Of a stretch of DNA of 64,000 nucleotides, positions 32,030-44,123 are shown in pieces (within the stretch, counting starts at the first letter, position 1; each line of letters begins with the position of its first letter). A program made the translations under genes and the position numbers. The stretch is from Adiantum capillus-veneris (taxonomy: Eukaryota; Streptophyta; Polypodiopsida; Polypodiales; Pteridaceae). Where the stretch lies: positions 27,605,896 through 27,669,895 of the forward strand of contig CM043960.1 in assembly GCA_014529385.2 (NCBI GenBank), in the 5' to 3' direction. Under the pieces are notes generated by a model, which was given only the letters and a program-made list of their open reading frames with translations, searched no databases and was not told the origin of the DNA.

Positions 32030-32077
32030 GAAGCCAGAATGGAAAGAAGTCACAGGTTTGGTTTGGAGATCAGTCTC

Positions 32078-32089
32078 CAAGTGGGAGAT
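32078..32089 (+). other. Polypurine tract of copia element K
   Basis: CCAAGTGGGAGAT directly before the TGTTAAG of the 3' LTR, the usual copia plus-strand primer. Confidence 0.85.
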
Positions 32090-32730
32090 TGTTAAGTATG
32101 GAGCGTGATTTACCCTTGTAATTTTCTATGGTAAAAGCGCACATTTGTAAGGTCCCCATTATGAGGAGAAGCCATCGTGCGTGAAGAAAAATCACTCGCC
32201 GGAAACCAAAATTTTCACGGACAAAAATCAGGGGCAACTTTAGGGGAATATTATGGCCAGAATATTCCTTTTTGCCATAATATTATGGCCAGACGGCGGC
32301 CGGAAAGTGGTAGGAAAACAACCGTCTGTTGGCCGGTGGTCGAAAGTCAATGGTCGGTGGCCGAATTCAAAAGCGGACTTGTCTTCTCAAGGGAAGCCAC
32401 ACATAGGCGGATTTGAGGGTCGCATTTGGACTTATTTGCACAAGGGTGGCTACACATGGCTGCCTCTCATGAGAGAGGGCAGCCTTTTTGGCCTATAAAA
32501 GGAGGCCATTTCTACACACATTTCATATAGTGTGAAGTTGATGCAACAAGGTGAGTGTGAGGTGGTGAGAGTGAAGCAAGGTGGGAGCTCCATTAAGGGT
32601 TTAATCCCTTTGTAAACTACTTCTTCTTTTGAAGTGCTAAAGCCATTGAGTGGTTGCTTTCCCGTGGACGTAGCCCACATTGGGTGAACCACATTCAAAT
32701 ATCTATTTAGCTACGTCTTATTTCTTAACA
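32090..32730 (+). repeat. 3' LTR of copia element K (641 bp)
   Basis: Starts TGTTAAGTATGGAGCGTGA, ends TTTCTTAACA. TATAAAAGG at 32494-32502. The second CCATG copy follows at 32731-32735. An 80-bp block including the CT microsatellite is missing compared with the 5' LTR. Confidence 0.93.
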
Positions 32731-32735
32731 CCATG
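32731..32735. repeat. Target-site duplication CCATG, right copy
   Basis: Matches 27332-27336 and proves that K inserted as a complete element. Confidence 0.9.
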
Positions 32736-33560
32736 TTAGGTTGGTATCTGTGTACATGGGTTGTCCTTGTGGCCTCATGGGCACGTACTGAACATTTCCA
32801 TCATACTTTGGTCGAAAATAGCAGTCATTGGTCTCATGGTCGGTCCATTTACCCTCGATTGCACACCATTTCTGCGGTCTAATTGGTTGGCACTATTGAG
32901 GTATCCCTTGCCTTGGTCCCCTCATAGGTGCTTTTTGCATGTTGTTCATCATGTCATTCATCCTTTTGAGCATGTCTTCTGTGACTGAAAGCGGTGCTGT
33001 AGCAACCGTTCCTACTTGTGCTGGTTTGGTGGATGCTGTTTTCTTGCTTTGATTATCCTTAGGGACATGTTCTTCGTTGAAAATATCACAATTGTCTCCT
33101 AAGTCAATAGCATCTGACACACATGCTTCCAGGGTTGTATGCTTCTTGCTATACAGTATAGCATCAAGTTCTTTGTTTAGCAGTCCCTCTAACACCAATG
33201 ATACTAGTCGTTCTTCTATAGGTATCTCTAGCTCTGGGCATCTGGCAATGTATTTTTTCATTCGAGCCGCACAATCCCTAACATACTTACCATGTTTCTG
33301 TTTAAAGCTATACATTTGAGCTACCGTATTGTGTTTGATCCCCATTTTGGAACAAGCAGCTAAAAATCCTTGAGCTAATGTGTTTAAGTCCATGATTGAC
33401 CTCGGTGGAATGTTTTAGAACCATGTTAATGCTTTCCATTCTAATGTCATTCCAAACCCTTCGAATTGAGTATGGAAATCGAATATGCATTCTGCTCTTA
33501 GCACTTGTTTAAAGCTTGCTAAGTGGTCGTATGGATCCCCCGATCCACTGTATTTTCTGA
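32736..33560 (-). pseudogene. Gypsy element E: gag core
   Basis: Minus strand; main open part 32893-33393 (166 codons). MDLNTLAQGFLAACSKMGIKHNTVAQMYSFKQKHGKYVRDCAARMKKYIARCPELEIPIEERLVSLVLEGL has the gag pattern (F..... KQ..GE.V.DY..R......RCP) with VLEGL. A continuation upstream (DPYDHLASFKQVLRAECI, FEGFGMTLEWKALTWF) is in the same orientation with stops. A stop near 32890 and copia K separate it from the zinc-knuckle part. Confidence 0.75.
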
Positions 33561-34410
33561 CACATTTCTAGAAATCAGCTGGTTTGACACGTCTATTTGG
33601 TTTAACTCTCGGTCTTCTAGCAATTGGTCCTGTTCTGAGTCCTTCAAATCAGTCTGTTGGAAGAAGCGACTCATGTAGCCTTAGACTGGCCTTAGTGTCA
33701 CCCGGTTCTCTGCGTTTTGAGGTGGTTTTTGGTTTCTTAACATTATTCTCAGATGATCTCTCACGGTGTTCATCTCTTGGAATTGTTTCTGGTCCTTGTC
33801 CCAGTATCCAATCCCTTATGGAATACCCTTGGTATTTGGTTTTGTTCTACCTCCTCAAGAGTCATCATAACAAAGTTATTGTTATAACAATCCCTAAACT
33901 GGTAGGTTGGTAGGTCTACTGATCCCTTATCCTTGATCTTGAAGATATAGATGATCTTCATGGCCGTCAATTGTCCTGATTTAGCATGCAAAGTCCACAG
34001 AAGATCTTTTATATTTCTATCCTTCCAACCGATCCTAGGATTATCCATACTAAGCCGTTTCAAAGGCTTCAAATCTACTTGATCGTATCCCTCAAATTCT
34101 AAGGCTGGTGGTCCTTCTTTTGCTGACATACCTGGGATTATGGTTTTACTTCTAACCCCCATTTGTCTATCACGTTAGGGTTTTGAACTTGTAAATACTG
34201 AGTTTCGTTTTTGTCCATGTACAATTTTTCCTTGTTTATTTGCCCTGATTTCTTCTTCGAACTCAATACCATGGTCATCAATTTGAATAGCACACTCTTC
34301 GTTAGGATCCAGGTAAACCTAGCTCCATGGAAATTAGTCTTATAAAATGAGAGTATATGCTTATAGCGCACTAAAGTTCCGATTTTTGAGTGAGTGGAAT
34401 AGGAAGACAT
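33561..34410 (-). pseudogene. Gypsy element E: N-terminal open reading region
   Basis: Two overlapping minus-strand stretches, 33770-34162 and 34138-34410, in different frames. The first includes EFEGYDQVDLKPLKRLSMDNPRIGWKDRNIKDLLWTLHAKSGQ; the second starts with ATG at 34410 and is basic. I recognise no domain. Position directly upstream of gag suggests the N-terminal part of the element's first protein. Confidence 0.45.
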
Positions 34411-37400
34411 TTCAGATGTCGAATTAGAAAAAGTATCTCAGACTTCTTCAGGGATAGTGTGCAAGGAATTGCCATGATTCATGCTCTCTTCAGTGGATAC
34501 TCTATTGGAGGTTTCTCCAAATATGCCTTGATTTTCTAGTACACGACCATATCTAAGATTCATTAAAGACTTGTGAAGCCTTGGATAGAGTACTTACCTT
34601 TGGATTGACTTGTTGTCAATTTCTTCCACATGACTGGATTGCACTTTCTGTCAAGCTATCATTTCCTCGTCTGCAACCTGATTCCTGTACAAATTTGATC
34701 AAGTTAGCTATTCTTCTATAAAGACAGTATATTTTTTGGTAGCTGTTGTGATTAGTCTATGTGTATCACTGCAAATCGAGCTAATTGAGTCAACCGTTGT
34801 GATTTTCAAACTCAACTTTGGCTAAAATCAAAGGATTAATCTTCTGCAACCTGGAAACTGAGTGAACATGTATCAATTTGGATCCGATTGAAACCAAAAT
34901 TGCCCGGTGGCTTTGTATTATGATAGTCTAACACTGTACAAGTTCAAAAGTAAAAAATGGTGTCTCTGTGTAGCAGTAGTAAATAATCGTGATTATTTAC
35001 TTTTGTCAGTTTTTTATACTTTTTGGCTTGGTTTGCCAAGTATACAACCTGTTAACACTAGAATGGTAATAGGACACTTTTATGTCCTTGGACACTTTTG
35101 TGTCCTGTTAAGTGACCATTTTGCTTGAATTATTTGAAGAGTATGAAAATGAATTTCTAGGTGCTATATATCCACAAAGTTGCCTTATGAGCTGAACAAA
35201 ACTTAGCATTTTTTTTTGAGTATCGATCTCACCATTAACCTTACTCTTGCACAATATTTTTGATCCTAAACTGTGTGAAAAAATGGGTCCTGTTTTTGGC
35301 TTTTTTTTCATTTTTTGGCAACTATACCACTCTAAAATTCATGTTTGTGAGGTTTAGATGGCTAGAGGTTAGGCCTTCATAGTTCTCAACGTGTTTTAAT
35401 GCTTGTAGGGAGAGCTAAGTGTCAAAAATGAAAGTTATGACCAATTTACAAGAATTGCATAATCCTGTTTTTTGGCCAAAATTAGCAGTTTTATGATTTT
35501 TTTGGTGGCTTTCTTGATATCCAAATTCAATTCTGATTGTGTAAGTGTAATGTATAACATAAAGCTAATCTTCCTTGAGTTTTGGGGGACCTAATATGCT
35601 ATATAGCATAGTATATGATGATGGTTGAGTTTTTTGATTGCTGAAGAATACGATACATTTTAGAGTAGCAAGTATAACTTTCTCAATATTGCTAGTTTCT
35701 TAGGCTAATTGTGTGTATTTTTTAGGTAGTAACCATATCTAATCATAGACTACAAACTTGGCTAGATATTGAGTAGTTTCTATGGGTTTCTAGAGGTCAT
35801 AATGCTAAACCCAGTTTTTTCATGTTTGCTGTATTTAGCACTTTATCATTGCCCCCAAGGTTCCAATTGTAAGAGATCCATTATCATTTTGACATGCTCC
35901 ATGGCTCCTTTTGAATCCAAAGGCCCAAAGGGAACTAAGAAAACATGCATATAGTATCTGTATTGAGCGTGGCTATAGAAACTTTGATGATAGGTACGCA
36001 GAATGGCAAAAATGCAACTTTTTTGTACCTATTTTTTTTTCCCAAAAAACAATTAGTGAGGTAAAAGCAACCATATGTTTTGGTCACCAACCCATTGAAG
36101 TTAATGGGGCATTTTATCTCATGTTCTACAAAAATCCCCACTCTTATTTATATGCAATCAACCATAAGAAATTGTTGTTTTGGGCAAAATGCACTGGTCC
36201 ATCAACTTTGGAGGCTTGTAGTGACCAAGGGATGAGAAAAATTACAAGTTTCTCATTTTTTACATATGTAGTAGTTATTGAACTATAAGCTCATGAAAGG
36301 ATTTTTCAAAATGATTGGATCTACTATGGTTTTGGAAAATTTTCCCAAAACCCTGAAAGGACACTTTTATGTCCTGTTAGGTTACCATTCTAGTGTTAAG
36401 GTCCTTGGACAAGTTTCAACAAGTTTGGACAAAATCCGTTCAAGTTTATCAACTACTTTTTGTCCGAAGACTCTGATTTCAAGAATCTGGCTTAAGTCTC
36501 ACTTTTGTAATCCAAATTTCACCACAATTGATTTGTATGGTCTACTTGATATGCTTGACCTTGTGGTATACTCAAATTTGCAAAATTGTCAATTTTTGGA
36601 GTAGATGTAAATAATTACGATTATTTACTGTGGCTATTCTTTTGCAAGTTTTTGTCCCAAACTTTGCGTAGATCTGTTAAGCACTTCAACTTAAGGTCTC
36701 TAGCCAAGTTTCATTAAGTTTGGACAAGTTTTGGTCAAATGATCATCAATTTTTTGTCCACAGACTAACTTTGCAAATTTGGTCACAATTTTCAATCCAA
36801 TTATCCAAATCTTACCAAATTTGGTTTGTGGGCTTATTACAACATGGTAAAGCTAGTGGTATGCCAACTTGGTCAAAAAAGTTGAAAAATGGAATAGATG
36901 TAAATAATCGCGATTATTTACAACTGGCAACTTTTTGCATCTTTTTGGTCAACTGAGCATGTACACATGTTTATCACATCAATATAAGCATATGAATCAA
37001 ATTTCATCAAGTTTGGACAATTGTTTTTTCAATTTACACTCAAGTTTCAAAAAGTCAGTACAAACTTTAGGTTTTACCTAGTTTTTTGCCTGTTTGGTGA
37101 TCCAAAGCTTTTGTGCCTTTACAAAAGTTGTTTGTACACATGCAATGAGTCAATGGTATGAACCTTGGTCAAATCTGAGCTGAAAGTTAATAATCGCGAT
37201 TATTAGCTTTAGGTTTGAAATGAACCAATTTTTGCACTTTTTTCAAGGACAATCCTTTTATGAGTTATTTTAAGCCTATGAATCAAGTAAAAACTTAATT
37301 TGTCCTAAAATGTCAAAAAAAAGTAAATAATCTGAGTTTTGACCAACTCTTGAAATTTTTACCTCAAAGTGTCCTTGAGCTTACTCACTGGTTCAGACAA

Positions 37401-37883
37401 CTTTTAAGCTTACTCGCTAGTTGGATTGAGTGGTTTGGAGTCTTTTTGTGCTATTTCTAGCCGTAGACCTGAAATTCTGCAACTTCCAATAACAACTCAC
37501 AATGATTCTTTCAGAGAGAGCAATGTTCTGAAATCCACCTCGGATCTTACTTACCCTACTTCTAGATTCTCATGCAATGGGGTTGTGGAAAGTGTCCACA
37601 AACACTCATTTTCTTGTTTTTTTTATAGTTTCCTGAGCTTTGATCTTAAGATTTGTCTCGTCTATCAATCATTCTCAAAATCCTAATCTAGTTGTACAAT
37701 CCTACAATCCTAAAGGCACTCGGCAAGTACGATTACTTCCAAGTTACCTCTACACCACAAAAGATGACAATCTTAGGCTATGCGGTTTCTAAAAGAAAGT
37801 TTTTAACTTTAGGAGATCCTAGAGGAAGTTAAAGGATAACTTCACAAGATGCTCGTGGTTTTTTCTAGTTTAGGTCTCTTCGT
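34411..37883 (-). other. Long non-coding leader of element E with palindromes
   Basis: No coding frame stands out in 3.5 kb. It lies between the primer site at 37884 and the first coding part of E. It carries four copies of an AT-rich palindrome with a TAATCGCGATTA-type core (34979-35000, 36607-36628, 36900-36921, 37188-37205) and repeated GGACACTTTTATGTCC phrases (about 35068-35106, 36359-36376). Long leaders are known in some large plant gypsy elements. It could also be a separate non-autonomous element. Confidence 0.45.
36900..36921. repeat. Perfect 22-bp palindrome (best of five)
   Basis: Two 11-base arms, GTAAATAATCG and its reverse complement, with no spacer. Related copies: 34979-35000 (10-base arms), 36607-36628 (9-base arms), 37188-37205 (18 bp perfect), and the bare AATCGCGATT at 38238-38247 inside the LTR. 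Confidence 0.9.
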
Positions 37884-37901
37884 TCCCCGACAGCGGCGCC
37901 A
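37884..37901 (-). other. Primer-binding site, TGGCGCC type
   Basis: Minus strand TGGCGCCGCTGTCGGGGA, close to the TGGCGCCGTTGCCGGGG primer site common in large plant gypsy elements. Two bases separate it from the LTR. Orientation agrees with element E. Confidence 0.85.
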
Positions 37902-37903
37902 AA

Positions 37904-38741
37904 TGTGGGACGCGTGTCTAACCTCACTATCCTATCTTATTGCAGTTTTAGCGAGAATCACAATTAAATTGTCAATCCATGGGACGAAGCTGACTCGACT
38001 AGTGCATAGAGGCTACAAGAGGTTGTCAATCTCTTAGAAAACAACTAACAACTCGCATCTAACTCAAGCTACACTCAAGTGACTGAAATCACCAAAATCC
38101 AATAGCTCATTGGTAAACAAATCACATTCGTTACAGTATCAAATGATATCCAAATGTAATGAAACTTTTAGGACATGTTTATAAGACCTAAACACACATG
38201 CTTATGGTCTCAAATCCCACTTTAGGTCAAGTGCCAAAATCGCGATTATTAACAAAAGTGGATTTTTGACCTAGTCGTTTCCGACCCTGAATGCATCTAA
38301 ATGCTTAACAATGCTGCCCCAATACCCCACCTATGCTTAAGTTTTTATTTTCAAGTGTAAATTCCTACTTATGATGAAATTAGGCCGCGGTTGGCGATGC
38401 CAAAAGCTACGAAATACTGTGATGTGTTTACGTCAATGCATAGAGCTCTTACCTTGGTTGCAATGCAACAAACGTGACTGCAATGTGACAACTGGGAAGG
38501 GAGTAGGAAGCGCAAGAAGGAGAGAAGTGAGCGCCATTAGGTCACGCTGTGTATTTCATTATCCAAAACGTTTCAGTAACTTACAAAAATTGGCTTTTAT
38601 ACCTTAGCCAACATTTTTGGTGGTCAAAACTAATTATCTGGGAGCTCTAACTAAAGATAGGCAATGACAGGTTCATACAATCTGGAAGCTTGTAGCCCCG
38701 GCTCATCAATGACAAGGTTTATCTGAAAAATAGGAGTTACA
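37904..38741 (-). repeat. Probable 5' LTR of element E
   Basis: On the plus strand starts TGTGGGACGCGTG next to the primer site. The right edge GGAGTTACA at 38741 is my best choice for a matching TG..CA end. A minus-strand TATA box (GGTATAAAAG) lies at 38594-38603. The AATCGCGATT core also occurs inside (38238). The partner LTR was not found at the other end of E, which is cut at 23393. Confidence 0.6.
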
Positions 38742-39765
38742 ATGTTCTTGATCTATCAAAATAATAAGTGTTTTTACAATGAGAGCTCCAAAAAATGGTA
38801 TCCGTGGTGTCCATGTTAGCTTGCTGCTAACACTCGCTCACATGATGCCTCTTCTAGTGAATCCACATGCAAGCAATTTAAGTGGCAACCAAAGAAAAGC
38901 CTAAAAGCAAAACAACAAGCATCATCACAACTTCTGCAGGTCACAGTCAAACACAGGGCGCATCTTCTCCAACTACTACTATTCGGACCATGCAGCTTCA
39001 ATGCAACCTCGCCACCAACAACCATTGAATATATTGTTTAGCACCTCTCTCTCGCACAACATTTTTTTTCCCCATGCATATCCTCAATCAACATAATAGA
39101 GCCACATTATACGGCTATGCATAGATATGTGCTTTGTTCTCATGTACTGTAACACATGTTCGTCAAGGGACGACTCACTCTAGGAAGGGGGGAAAATGCC
39201 GCAGGATTATCATTTGTATATTATTATTATCAACTTTTTTCTTTCCTTCCTTCTTCTTTAAAATAAGTTTTTCACAGCCTCACAAACTCTTAGTTGGCAT
39301 AATCATGAGCCATACTGACACCATCCAATACCAGAATAAGAGTATGTATATACGGGAGGCTACACTAATTTTGGTTAATTTTTGGCCAGCTAATAATGAT
39401 TCCAAATAATTTTCTTTTACAAAAAAAAAAAACAAAAAACAATAGAAAATCAACAAACATTGATAAGTCGAGCCAGGAAAGTCGGAATTGACTTTTAAAA
39501 GCAAACACCGAAACTTCAAAGCAAGCACTTCGAACATGGCAAATATGGAAAGATTCAACACAAGATGAATTTTGAGCCAACTTCTGAAGGATCAAAACTG
39601 CAGATCGAACGCCATTTGTCAACCGAGTGTGTGAGAATGATGAACGGTTTGAACTGCAGGTGATATGAACAACAAGACATGATCAATGGAGGTAAGTATA
39701 AATGGGACATTCCGGGTACATTAGGAACATATAATCAAATGGGGCAACATAAGCTCATTTGCATT

Positions 39766-39766
<1 letters not shown>

Positions 39767-39825
<59 letters not shown>
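39767..39825. repeat. (AG)n microsatellite
   Basis: A run of about 29 AG units with one interruption near the end. Confidence 0.97.
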
Positions 39826-39830
<5 letters not shown>

Positions 39831-40127
39831 CCACAGGAGCATAGAGTTCCCGGAGTTGTTTTTGCCCGCTGCTACCACCTTGGTGGATCTTACTACACTA
39901 GATTTGACAGGTATGATCATTAACCTTGCAAGAGCATGTGTGTATGCCCCATACTGCATCAACAGTGCCAAAGCAACAGATCAAAGCAGTACAAGGTCAC
40001 AAAATCGACAAACTAACAGGGCCAATGGGGAAGTCCAAAACTCATCACAAACCAAAAATATTTCACCACACTAGATCATAAATAGCTGACAAAATCAGGC
40101 AGGATAAAAACAACAGCAAAAAGTGGT

Positions 40128-41362
40128 GGAACATGGATCGCGATCCATGTTCCTCAAACCCTAAAATCATAGAAATTTCTACAGGAGCAACCATAGAGGG
40201 CTAGAAACAACCTCCTATATCTGGTTTTTCAAAATGCATCCCAACATGGATTGTGATCCATGTTCCTTTCTCCCAAAATTAGGGCAAAAGTGGCTCACTA
40301 GCTGGGGAATGTAAAAATAGTATTGGTGTTGCAAAATGATTACAAAAAGTGCTCTTAAGATCATCAAATCCTCTTGGATTGCTACTTTCAGTCAACAAAT
40401 GGTCCTTTGGTCATTTTCATAGGAAAAAGGGTGGGATCCTAGAGAAAAACTCATGAGAGGTCAAATGCTGGGATGCTAGCAAGATCTATAAAGAAAGGGT
40501 AACGACAGAGTTCCTGACAAGTTTTCAAATTACTGCTAAATTCAATTGGAAGACTGACACTCTCCTTGGAGCCTATCAACAAGAAAATGTAACTTAAGGA
40601 TGGTGGTAAGATAAAAAATAAGCAAAGGATTACTTGCAAAATGGTGAAAATTGCAAGAATCAATTTGTCTCCTCAAATGGATTCAATTTCCCATGGACTT
40701 TGACATGGAGCTAGGCAAAGCTATAAACTATAGACCTACATCTTCGGGAATCAAGACAATGATAGACCTCAGGCAAAACTTGTGTTCAAAAATGGGTGCA
40801 AGGAACATATATGGCCAAAACGGGAAAAACATGACCATAAACTAGGGAATGGGGCAAACTAAGGAAAAACATGTCCAAACTTGAAAATATTTCACCAATG
40901 TACTAGGAAAACCTATAGAAACATATGTGCAAAAGAATTGTATCAAAATTCTTCCCAATATGGGTCGCGATCCATGTACCTTTTTGCCCAATCAAAGAAA
41001 AAATCAGGCCATCTGACTCAGTATGTTCAAGACAGCCAAGACATGAAGTTTCAAGCCATTTGAATCCAAAATCCACTTCAAAATGCCAAAAATCTCTAAT
41101 TTTGCAACAGATTTCCAAATTTAGCCCAAGTGTCAAACCATTGATCCAAATCTGAAAATTTTTGGACCAAGGCATCATCTAGATGAACCCTACCAGATGG
41201 TATCATGAGATTTCCAAAATGTTGCCCAGCATGGATCGCGATCCATGTACCTCCAACCCTAAATCTAGAGAAAATTGCTTAGTAGCATCCCCTTATGCCC
41301 AGGAACAACTTCCCCAAGTTAGAATTTCAAAATTCTTTCCAACATGGATCACAATCCATGTT
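40128..41362. repeat. Five dispersed palindromes, ACATGGATCGCGATCCATGT type
   Basis: Copies: 40128-40153 (26 bp, perfect, central 20 bases ACATGGATCGCGATCCATGT), 40243-40264 (centre TTGTG), 40957-40976 (one arm base changed), 41230-41247 (18 bp perfect) and 41341-41362 (centre CACA). All but the edges are followed by TTCC or TACC. Two decayed copies (ATGGATCGTGATTTATGTACC-like) lie at 45133 and 45655. Confidence 0.9.
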
Positions 41363-41557
41363 CCTTTTTTCCAAAATTTATCTTTTACATTACCTCCTTG
41401 TGCCTATAGTAATCCTAGATGCACTGGTGAAATTTGGTCAAATTTGGGGTAGTTTTGACAAAGTTATGCTCAAATTTTCATTTTATGGTCAAGTTTACAC
41501 TTTTTTAGTTCTTATCAATGGCTAAAACCTATTTTCAATGCTAAAATTGACAACAGG

Positions 41558-42433
41558 ATGCCTCGAAGGAAAGCACAAAGGGAGTGAAATGCTGCACCCT
41601 ATGAGATAACCGATATCTTCTCAAATGAGAAAGCTCACATCACTAAACAGGTACTTGAAGCCATTTTGGCTAACATCTTCATCGAAAGATTTCAGGTAGC
41701 AGACAGAGAAATAGTAAAGGCCACAATCTTTCCACAAGAAATGTGGATTTTGCACCAAAAGCCAGAAGTGCAAGCAGGGGGTAGGTGCCTACAGTTAGAT
41801 AGCTTCTTACGGTTGCCTCCTTGAGGAACGGACTTCAGACGAGCTCATGAACTCATAAGTTCAATTCAGTACAATGAGGAAGCAACTCTGATCGACAAAG
41901 ATGGGGCAATTGTCAAGGTAAAGATAACATCAGAAATTATCAATGAAGCCCTCCACCTGCCGCAAGGGACGCACAATCTCTTGAATAAGACAAAGGCAAT
42001 AGATAATGATAAAGCCTTCTTAAAGCAACGAGGCCAGAAGCTGACGTACCAATACTTGATATACTCAGAAAGTGAACTTCCATTGCGCCTTATATTGCAA
42101 AACTTCAAAGTGCAGAAGCCACCCAGATATACAGAACCTTTGTTGCACATGGCCATGGTAATGGCAATGGGCTTGGTTGAAGGGAGGGTGGTTAGTTGCA
42201 ATTTCAACAATTATCTTCTTGACAATATTGTCGAAACAAACCTGAAGGGGAGCCAAAGAAGCAAATCCTACATGAACGGCGGACCCATGCTGATGCGCAT
42301 TGCCTATCAAGCACTGGGGATGATCGATGATATGCCACCAGCCAAAGCACATATATATGTGATCCACAGATCTAAAACAACAGTAAAACCAAAGGCGGGA
42401 CCCTCCACCAGGCCAAAACTAGAAGTTAAGTAG
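41558..42433 (+). pseudogene. Unknown element protein, N-terminal globular part
   Basis: One frame from ATG 41558 (MPRRKAQRE) to TAG 42433, broken by a TGA at codon 10 and a second stop at about 41822; the last 150 codons are open (from 41981). It reads as a compact protein: EITDIFSNEKAHITKQVLEAILANIF, FPQEMWILHQKP, GTDFRRAHELISSIQYNEEATLIDKDGAIVKVKITSEIINEALHLP, then YIEP-like PPRYTEPLLHMAMVMAMGLVEGR and YMNGGPMLMRIAYQALGMIDDMPPA. I recognise no named domain. It is not RT, integrase or protease. It is probably the first ORF of a plant element, since it follows a repeat-rich leader and is followed by coiled-coil sequence. Confidence 0.55.
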
Positions 42434-43930
42434 ACTAGGCAAAGTGCACCTTTAAAAGATTCAGACAGTGAAAAGACAGAGTCGGATGCTCGGAGCAGCC
42501 AGGAAGCGGGTCCCAACCAAGAGACACTCCTTCAGAGTATCAGGCTTTGGAGGAGGAGCAGGACAACCAATACACACTTGGATATACCCGATTGAGAAAG
42601 AAAGTTGTACACATGGCAGAGGCTATTCCCATTACTCATGCCAGGAGGACAATGGAAGAAGCTTAGGCATTGAGGGAAAGGCTCCACCAACAAAAACATG
42701 ATGAGAAACAAACCCAAGGAACCGAAGCCGATGATTGAGAAAGAGGAGGAAGATGCAAAAAACATCCCACTGCTACGCAAGCAAACAGCTGCTTTAGAAA
42801 GGATCAAGCAACAGAAGAGGCAGGAAGATGAAGAAAAATGGGAGATTGCCAGCACCATGCGGAGTGAATTCATAATGAACTCAAGTAAAAGATGGAGCAA
42901 AGAGAAAAATAAGAATCCATGAAGCCACGCATTGATGATCTTGAATCATCTGACGAAACTAACCAAAGCAAAAAAGGAAAAAGTAACTCGCAAGGGGAGG
43001 AATAACAAGACACACAGGACCAGCAAGGTCAAGACTTTGGTTCTCCCAAGGACACTGGGACACCTCCAGCGACTGCACGAAAAGGGAAAGAAAAAATTGA
43101 AGGCTTGCCAGAGCAAGTGCAGAGGAAAGGCAGTCAGAAAAAAAAAACAGATCAAGAAAAGGAGGCCAACCAAACAAAGCCCACCACAACCTCTGCTGAT
43201 CTAGGACACCAGAAACAGAAACAAAAGCAAATGGATGAGGCTGAACAATCGGATCAGGTCCAAAAAGGCTAGCAGAGGCCACAATCTCCTCGAGCACAAG
43301 CGGAAATGGAGGAGGGCACGGAGATAGTCAAGTACTCTGACATTGACACTCACTTAGAGCAGATCAAGCTACAGTTTCAATGTCAAAGGGATCTTTACAA
43401 TCTGCGAGAGCTAGTTAGAAGATACAAAGAAAGAAGCATCCAAGACGGCAGTAGAGTCCTTGTAGCTAAAGCAATAAATAGAGACACTAGAGAAGGCACA
43501 ACTCCAGGCACGATCGGAGTTGCAAAGAGAAAAAGAAAATGCAGTCTACTATTACAAGGAAGTGCAATAGTTTAACGAGGCAAACTTCGCACTACAAGTC
43601 AAGCAGCAATGTCTTGAGGAGGAGCTCACCAAAGAAAGAGAACAAAGTGAGAAGCTGCAAAGCTCGTATGTTGTGATTAGTAGATCTCTAACTCAACTTC
43701 TGGCCATACAAGAAACCCACTCCTCCTCAATGAAGACTGTAGGATCTACCTCCTTAAAGCAAGAAATCAAAGATTTGAAAGAATCCCTGACTCAAGAAAA
43801 ATATGACAGATAGATCATGATAGCAGGACAAAGGGCCATACAACAAGCCAAGGACGAGGAAATCGAAGATTTAAAAAAGCAGTTGGCTGAGGCAAGAGGG
43901 GACCTAGCAACTCTGAGAGAAAATTAGATA
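42434..43930 (+). pseudogene. Unknown element protein, charged coiled-coil part
   Basis: Continues from the previous entry through several frameshifts. Segments such as RLRKKVVHMAEAIPITHARRTMEEA, ALRERLHQQKHDEKQ, LLRKQTAALERIKQQKRQEDEEKWE, LEQIKLQFQCQRDLYNLRELVRRYKERS, LEEELTKEREQSEKLQSSYVVISRSL, IKDLKESLTQEKYDR and EIEDLKKQLAEARGDLATLREN form heptad-rich helices over about 500 codons. The longest clean pieces are 42698-42922 and 43306-43575. No catalytic motif. Long coiled coils suggest a structural or assembly protein. Function unknown. Confidence 0.5.
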
Positions 43931-44123
43931 AATTATTAGGAGGCCCCAATGGAATTTGTGTAGGAAGGAGGATTTGAACCTTCCACATCTGAGGCCCATC
44001 AAGCGGAGGTGCCCACTACCATCATGGGAAAAGGAACACAGGAATCTGTAGGTCTAGCCACTACATCCTTCGGAGTCGGCAACGGACAAAATTCAGCACT
44101 GGATCTCAAAAGTAAAGGACCTC

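Larger units (their letters stand above)
38742..41557. other. No gene; GATCGCGATC palindrome region and (AG)n
   Basis: No coding frame is convincing. The (AG)n run is at 39767-39825. From 40128 to 41362 five copies of a palindromic phrase occur (listed separately). Style and position suggest the untranslated leader of the decayed plus-strand frame that starts at 41558. Confidence 0.5.

Noticed and set aside
35911-36288. 125-codon plus-strand frame in the leader of element E
   Set aside because: AT-rich, no domain, sense opposite to the element and no homology recognised.
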